Origin: CAIRTT01 sp046075665
GTDB taxonomy: Bacteria; Armatimonadota; Armatimonadia; Armatimonadales; Armatimonadaceae
Direction: 5' to 3'
Assembly (NCBI GenBank): GCA_046075665.1
Contig: JBJTQN010000008.1
Coordinates: forward strand, 1 to 20,385
DNA: 20,385 bases
In this document: positions 16,491-20,385 of the stretch, piece by piece
How positions within the stretch are numbered: position 1 is the first letter of the stretch
Layout of the letters: each line of letters starts with the position of its first letter
Made by a program: the position numbers and the translations under genes
The notes under the pieces: model-generated
Seen by the model: the letters and a program-made list of their open reading frames with translations, nothing else
What the model was told of the DNA's origin: nothing
The model's database searches: none

Positions 16491-16967
16491 ATGAACGCGA
16501 AATATTCCACGATTATTGCCATTGGAGCAGCTGGATTTACGTTGCTTTGTCCTATCGCAGGCGGGTTTGGTCAGGAAACGCCAGATGCTGCAAAGCCTGC
16601 GCAGTCGGCTGTCGCTGTAAAGCACAAGGAGTTTGCATCCATCAAGGCTGATGCCGATGTCGTTAAAAAGGCTATTCACGCCACAGATCTGCTTGCCTTC
16701 AAGGACAAGACCGGCAAGGAAATCACGATTACTGGCAAGGTTTATACTGTTTTTGCACCGAAGTCCCATTCGATTGTGCTTTTGAACTTTGCAAGCAACT
16801 ACAAAGATGCCATTACGGTTGCAGTCAAAGCAAAAGATTTTTCAAACTTCCCGGATTTGCGCAAGCTGAAAGACAAGCAAGTCGTTGTGACCGGCAAGTG
16901 CATTGACTACAAAGGTCAGCCTGAGCTCGAGATTTCGCAGTTGAAGCAGCTGCAGGTGATTGAGTAG
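16491..16967 (+). CDS. exported small OB-fold protein of unknown function
   Basis: A 158-residue protein. Residues 1-28 form a Sec-type signal peptide (short basic start, hydrophobic core, FGQ end); the Cys in LLCPIAG is not in a lipobox context. After a linker and a helical stretch, residues about 75-158 read as an OB-fold of the nucleic-acid-binding type often seen beside secreted nucleases: GKEITITGKVYTVF, SIVLLNFASNY, AITVAVKAKDFSNFPDL, KDKQVVVTGKCIDYKGQPEL, then a final ISQLKQLQVIE. No nuclease domain is attached. It could bind extracytoplasmic nucleic acid, metal or polysaccharide. It stands alone, divergent from the sugar operon and convergent with the MBOAT unit. No Shine-Dalgarno site precedes it. 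Confidence 0.75.
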   Translation: MNAKYSTIIAIGAAGFTLLCPIAGGFGQETPDAAKPAQSAVAVKHKEFASIKADADVVKKAIHATDLLAFKDKTGKEITITGKVYTVFAPKSHSIVLLNFASNYKDAITVAVKAKDFSNFPDLRKLKDKQVVVTGKCIDYKGQPELEISQLKQLQVIE

Positions 16968-16982
16968 GTTATTGATTCGCTA

Positions 16983-17012
16983 CCCGGACCGCTCTTTGGA
17001 AGCGCGTCCGGG
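16983..17012. terminator. hairpin between convergent genes, probable weak terminator
   Basis: CCCGGAC pairs with GTCCGGG (7 bp), extended after a one-base bulge by CGCT/AGCG around a 7-base loop. It lies 15 bases after the OB-fold stop and 4 bases after the microprotein stop. The plus-strand T tract is short (TTT) and the minus strand has none, so termination may be partial or factor-dependent. Confidence 0.6.
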
Positions 17013-17016
17013 ACCT

Positions 17017-17199
17017 TTAAAAGTCAATATAAATAAACTTACTCGACTGACCTGAAAAAACACAGATAATCGCAAATAAAACCACCCACCAAATCGGCCA
17101 AAACAGCGACTGGTAACGTAACAATCCCGATGAGGGCAGCGTTGATTCTTTACCCGTCAGGATGTCTAGTAGACAGCGAAGCTTTTGCTTGAATGTCAT
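17017..17199 (-). CDS. 60-residue membrane microprotein with DltX-like C-terminus, partner of the MBOAT protein
   Basis: The start at ATG 17199 overlaps the MBOAT stop as ATGA; an earlier in-frame ATG at 17262 lies inside the MBOAT gene and is less likely. Residues 1-30 are basic and polar, 32-50 form one transmembrane helix (FWPIWWVVLFAIICVFSG), and the chain ends QSSKFIYIDF. The terminal F-I-Y-x-x-F resembles the conserved C-terminus of DltX, the small partner of the MBOAT protein DltB, whose Tyr has been proposed as an acyl relay. Many longer AlgI-type proteins carry a similar FIYFQF at their own C-terminus. Here Tyr57 would be the equivalent. Coupled translation and gene order support a role in the same acylation complex. 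Homology to DltX over the whole length is not claimed. Confidence 0.75.
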   Translation of the reverse strand: MTFKQKLRCLLDILTGKESTLPSSGLLRYQSLFWPIWWVVLFAIICVFSGQSSKFIYIDF

Positions 17200-18399
17200 C
17201 CCAGTAGCACCTTTCTCCACCAGATGATTGCCGTCGGAAAGTCCATCGTGAAGAACGACCACCCAAGATTGACGTAAACAAATGTCACAAGCCAGCTGAT
17301 AGACACCAAGAGCCAGCTAGGCATCCGGGATGACAGCCACCCTCCAGCTCCCCCGCGGCTCCAAAGCCGGTGAACACTCAGACCCAATGCGTGCCAGGCA
17401 CCCCAAATAACAAACTGCCACCCGGCGCCATGCCAAAGGCCAGAGACCAACATCACAATCCACGTATTTCGGTACGTTGCCAGAGCACTCACACGTAAGC
17501 CGCCACGCGGGATGAACACGTAATCCACTAGCCAGCGGTAGAGCGACATATGCCAGTGTTGCCAAAACTGTGCGATGTTGGTTTTGCCGTACGGATGATC
17601 AAAGTTCTCCGGGACATTGATACCGAGGATGCGGCTGGAGCCAATGGCAATGTCCGAGTAAGCGCTGAAGTCGATGTAAATCTTAATGCCATAAGCAAAG
17701 ATCCAAAGGATAGGAAGCAATCGCTGATTCACCGCGGCAATATCACTGCCAACCAAGTGGTCTGTGACCGCTGTCAGCAGGTCTGCGATGGCGAATTTTT
17801 TCGCTAAACCCACAAGCACGCGGGTGATTCCACGCTGCCAGTCAACAAGGGCATCCCGTGAACCCGCCGGGTGCACATCCAGCGAAAAATCCTGAATCCG
17901 CTTTATTGGCCCCGCAACCATGGTAGGGAAGAAGAGAATGAACGCTAGAAACTTCCCCGGCCTTACTGGCTCCGCCTTTCCCTGGTAGACATCCACTGCA
18001 TAGTGCACGAACTCAAACGTGAAGAACGATATTCCAAGCGGTAGAAAGGCATCTTTCCAGTACAGGGGATGCTGCTTCGTTACTCCCAGCACCGATATCA
18101 GGAAAAAAATTGCTGTACTTGAAGAAAGCAAGCGTTGCGAGTGCCGCTACTAGAACCAGCGTAAGCCCGAATTTGCTTCCCTTCGTGAGCACCACCAGAC
18201 AGAGCAAACTGATTCCAAGTAGCAAGCCAAGACAAAGCGCTCCGGGAACGCCACCCACGCTTGTAATCGAAAACGTGACAAAGAAAATCGCACCAATCAA
18301 GGCGACAAGCCACTCACGACCCACAAGAGGCAGCTGTCGGATCAGCAATGCTGCCGGGAGCAGAAATGCCGCAAAGTAGGTGATGGTGTTAAAAATCAT
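17196..18399 (-). CDS. MBOAT-family O-acyltransferase (AlgI/DltB-like), reading frame broken at a T7 run
   Basis: Two overlapping frames make one protein. Frame A starts at ATG 18399 (MIFNTITYFAAFLLPAALL) and reaches FFKYSNFF, where it should leave for frame B. Left alone, it ends at 18013 after an unrelated tail. Frame B supplies LPLGISFFTFEFVHYAVDVYQG, GPIKRIQDF, YGIKIYIDFSAYSDIAIG and the catalytic-type His in GLWHGAGWQF. Removing one T from the T7 run (18109-18103) joins them into about 400 residues, close to DltB and shorter than AlgI. The family transfers acyl groups across the membrane to polysaccharide or cell-wall polymers, usually with an SGNH partner that is not in this window. The start has no Shine-Dalgarno site. 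The break may be a sequencing error, slippage-corrected expression, phase variation or recent inactivation. Confidence 0.85.
18103..18109. repeat. A7/T7 homopolymer at the MBOAT frameshift point
   Basis: Seven A on the plus strand, T7 in the coding sense. Reading AAT TTT TTC CTG with six T restores SNFFLISVLGV and the full MBOAT frame. A run of this length in coding DNA is prone to sequencing error and to polymerase slippage. Confidence 0.8.
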
Positions 18400-18413
18400 G
18401 CGAGCGTGTGCCT

Positions 18414-18430
18414 ATTATCCGCTTGCGGAT
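18414..18430 (-). promoter_or_regulatory. palindrome overlapping a putative -10 box upstream of the MBOAT gene
   Basis: ATCCGCAAGCGGAT (18430 to 18417, minus strand) is a 6-2-6 inverted repeat whose end runs into GATAAT (18419 to 18414), a plausible -10 box. Transcription would start near 18407, only about eight bases before the MBOAT ATG. The palindrome may be an operator; the GCGGAT arm also carries one copy of the abundant GGATGC word in the opposite sense. The rest of the 99-base gap shows nothing else convincing. Confidence 0.4.
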
Positions 18431-18498
18431 GCACATTTGTCACATCAACTGATTGCCACAACGGCAAGTACGCATATGTCGCTTGCGCGAGGGGGCGG

Positions 18499-20385
18499 TT
18501 AGCTCTTGGAGGGTAGCATCCTGGGAATCTCGGCTGGAGGCAGTGGACGGCTAAAGAAGTAGCCCTGCAGAATATCGCAACCGAGCAGGACAAGCTTGTC
18601 GTACTGTTCCTGCGTTTCGACGCCTTCGGCGACAACTTTCATCCCAAGTGTATGCGCAAGACCAACGATGGCACGGACCACCATTTCATCCTTTTCATTT
18701 CCACAGATGTTCATCACTAGGCTGCGGTCAATCTTCAAGCGGTCGAGCTTAAGGTTAGAGATATAGGCAAAGTTTGCGTAGCCCGTACCGAAGTCATCAA
18801 GGCACAGGCGAACACCCAGATCGTGTAGGCGGCCAAGCGTCTCACGCATTTGGTCTCCACCGCGTGCCAGCACGGTTTCTGTCAGCTCAAGCTCGACATT
18901 CGCGGGATCTAGATTGCTCTCACGCAGCGCCCGTTCGACTTTGTCTGCAAGCTGCGGATCGTTCAGCTGGCGCGCCGAGAGGTTGATTGACATCTGCAGG
19001 CCGTCCATCGCGCCAGACCACTCACTCGCCTGGCGGCAGGCTTCATCGATAGCCCACTCTCCCATGCTCACAAGCAAGCCCATCTCTTCGGCAACCGGAA
19101 GGAATGCCCCCGCTGGTACGACACCCATGCCATCCGGTTGCCAGCGAAGCAGCGCTTCAAAGCCCATCACCGCGCCCGTTGTCGCATCAATCTGTGGCTG
19201 ATAATGCAACCGTAGCTCATTCCGCTCCACTGCCTGGCCAAGCCGGCTCTCGAGCTGTAGCCGGAGTAAAGGGTCGACACCACTGTCATCCGCTTCAGGC
19301 TGGTAAATCGCGTACCCGCCACGGCCATCCCGCTTCGCCTGATACATCGCGGCATCCGCAAGCTTCATCAATGTAAGAGGCTCACGCCCGTGCAGTGGGG
19401 CAATGGAGATTCCGATACTTGCAGAAAGAACCAAGTCCTGACCCGCAATATGACAAGGCAGCTGCAGCGCCTCAAGGAGCTTTTGCGCAACCAATGCAGC
19501 ATCCCCAAGCGCGGCGATGCGCGGAAGTAGCGCGACAAACTCATCCCCGCCGAGGCGCGCGACAACGTCCTCAGCCCGCAAAGTCTGCTCGAGGCGTCGC
19601 GCGACAACCTGCAACACCTGGTCGCCGACATCGTGGCCGAGGGCATCGTTGATTGGCTTAAACCGATCCAAGTCGATGAACAGTAATGCGAGTGGGCTGT
19701 CATTCCCTGCGGCCAGCGCTTCGCCAAGCTGATCCTCAAGGTAGCGGCGGTTGTGCAGCTGGGTCAGCGGGTCGCGGTAAATCTGCCGACGGATGGCGGC
19801 TTCTGCAACCCTGTGCTCGGTGACATCCCGTGCTGCGGCGTATAGCTCACTGCCATTTTGTCCAACGGCGGCACTCCATTGGAGATAACGAAGCTCACCG
19901 CTTGCAGACTTCAGGCGACAGGTAAAGCGCCGCGGGCTAGGATCGCTGGTCGGCATCGCGAGTGCCGCCGCAACTTCCTGCTGGTCATCCAAGTGAATCA
20001 GATCTTCAAGGCGTTTCCCTTCGAGTGCCGTGACTGGGAAACCAAGGGCGCGCTCCCAAGCTGGATTGATACGCTTGAGGCGGCCATCGGGAACGGTGAG
20101 TACACACAGCAAATCCGCCGCGCGGACAAAGAAGTCATCCCCCTCCGGAGGCGTCGCGATGTGAATCGTTTCCTGCGCGACTGGCGCAATAAGGGTTGGA
20201 ACCGTTCCGCCCATTCCTGTGATGGTGAAGCTTGCTTCATAGCCAGCATCCGTGCGGGATAAGTGTGCAGTGACTTTTCGGTCTGCCACGATAACGGTTT
20301 CGTCTACATTGGTGTGACCGCGTGCGATGGACTTAAGCGCACGGTAAAGCGCCTGGCGCCACGGCCCGCCGATAATCGTCCAAAT
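18499..20385 (-). CDS. PAS-GGDEF-EAL cyclic-di-GMP turnover protein (5' end outside window)
   Basis: The frame is open from the window end to TAA 18501-18499 (628 residues seen). A GTG at 20289 is possible but lies mid-domain, so the gene very likely starts outside. Numbering from that GTG: a PAS domain with PAC tail at about 52-160; GGDEF domain from 170 with intact GGDEF (247-251) and the inhibitory I-site RAED (238-241) at the canonical five-residue spacing; EAL domain with EAL at 378-380, NLSARQL, ELTETVL, DDFGTGY, KLDRLKID, AEGVET and LQGYFFSRP, all intact. Both diguanylate cyclase and phosphodiesterase activities are therefore possible. The visible N-terminal 50 residues may be the end of another sensor domain. 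No transmembrane segment is in the visible part. It precedes the MBOAT gene by 99 bases on the same strand, so co-transcription is possible. Confidence 0.93.
   Translation of the reverse strand: MWTIIGGPWRQALYRALKSIARGHTNVDETVIVADRKVTAHLSRTDAGYEASFTITGMGGTVPTLIAPVAQETIHIATPPEGDDFFVRAADLLCVLTVPDGRLKRINPAWERALGFPVTALEGKRLEDLIHLDDQQEVAAALAMPTSDPSPRRFTCRLKSASGELRYLQWSAAVGQNGSELYAAARDVTEHRVAEAAIRRQIYRDPLTQLHNRRYLEDQLGEALAAGNDSPLALLFIDLDRFKPINDALGHDVGDQVLQVVARRLEQTLRAEDVVARLGGDEFVALLPRIAALGDAALVAQKLLEALQLPCHIAGQDLVLSASIGISIAPLHGREPLTLMKLADAAMYQAKRDGRGGYAIYQPEADDSGVDPLLRLQLESRLGQAVERNELRLHYQPQIDATTGAVMGFEALLRWQPDGMGVVPAGAFLPVAEEMGLLVSMGEWAIDEACRQASEWSGAMDGLQMSINLSARQLNDPQLADKVERALRESNLDPANVELELTETVLARGGDQMRETLGRLHDLGVRLCLDDFGTGYANFAYISNLKLDRLKIDRSLVMNICGNEKDEMVVRAIVGLAHTLGMKVVAEGVETQEQYDKLVLLGCDILQGYFFSRPLPPAEIPRMLPSKS

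Larger units (their letters stand above)
1..20385. repeat. dispersed, over-represented hexamer GGATGC/GCATCC
   Basis: Hand scanning found about 29 GGATGC and about 35 GCATCC across the window, where about 10 in total would be expected with equal base frequencies. The shorter word GGATG/CATCC appears roughly 160 times against about 40. Copies occur in every gene block, in several reading frames (Ala-Ser, Asp-Ala, Gly/Ser/Arg-Ile, His-Pro) and in gaps such as 16430 and 18426. A head-to-head copy GGATGCATCC is at 8711-8720. Counts were made by eye and may be off by several. Confidence 0.7.

Noticed and set aside
16983..17012. Hairpin as a strong bidirectional terminator
   Set aside because: The stem is convincing but neither side has a proper T tract, so only a weak terminator is called.
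18417..18430. Palindrome ATCCGCTTGCGGAT as a terminator of the PAS-GGDEF-EAL gene
   Set aside because: It is short, has a two-base centre, lacks a T tract and overlaps a -10-like box of the downstream gene, so an operator or chance palindrome is more likely.
1..20385. CRISPR array, tRNA, rRNA, insertion sequence or prophage
   Set aside because: No regularly spaced direct repeats, cloverleaf, transposase motif or phage gene was seen on either strand.

Overview
The window reads as a chromosomal segment of a Gram-negative-type bacterium of moderate GC content, judged by eye to be a little over half. Support for that envelope type comes from recBCD, an O-antigen ligase-like protein, a lipoprotein-anchored sugar-binding protein and an MBOAT acylation pair. 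The combination does not look proteobacterial in detail. A deep-branching phylum such as Armatimonadota is possible, but this is only a low-confidence inference.

Layout. (1) 1-7203, plus strand: the 3' part of recC, complete recB, complete recD and a small two-helix membrane protein. Each overlaps the next, so they form one translationally coupled operon for double-strand break repair and DNA degradation. (2) 7279-11732: surface polysaccharide genes. These are an O-antigen ligase/polymerase-like membrane protein (+), a NoeA-like SAM methyltransferase (-) and an acyltransferase-3 family membrane protein (+). (3) 16356-11735, minus strand: a sugar ABC importer operon in the order binding lipoprotein, double ATPase, permease, ending in a CE15 glucuronoyl esterase that has no signal peptide. 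A 7-4-7 inverted repeat lies at the operon's expected transcription start. (4) 16491-16967 (+): a small exported OB-fold protein. (5) 18399-17017, minus strand: an MBOAT O-acyltransferase broken by a one-base frameshift in a T7 run, followed by a coupled 60-residue membrane microprotein ending in FIYIDF, a DltX-like C-terminus. (6) 20385-18499, minus strand: a PAS-GGDEF-EAL cyclic-di-GMP protein that runs off the window end.

How the parts work together: region 1 is a self-contained recombination module. Regions 2 and 5 build and decorate envelope or exported polysaccharides. Region 3 imports and de-esterifies a plant-type (glucurono-)oligosaccharide. Region 6 probably sets cyclic-di-GMP level.

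The most unusual signal crosses gene boundaries. The hexamer GGATGC/GCATCC occurs about 64 times by hand count against about 10 expected with equal base frequencies, on both strands, in several reading frames and in gaps. A second recurrent signal is a TAGAAT box in four intergenic gaps, two of them inside the same 12-mer at a start codon. Together with the MBOAT start, this suggests leaderless or very short-leader transcripts. I saw no tRNA, rRNA, CRISPR array, insertion sequence or phage gene, and no gene-free stretch reaches 300 bases.
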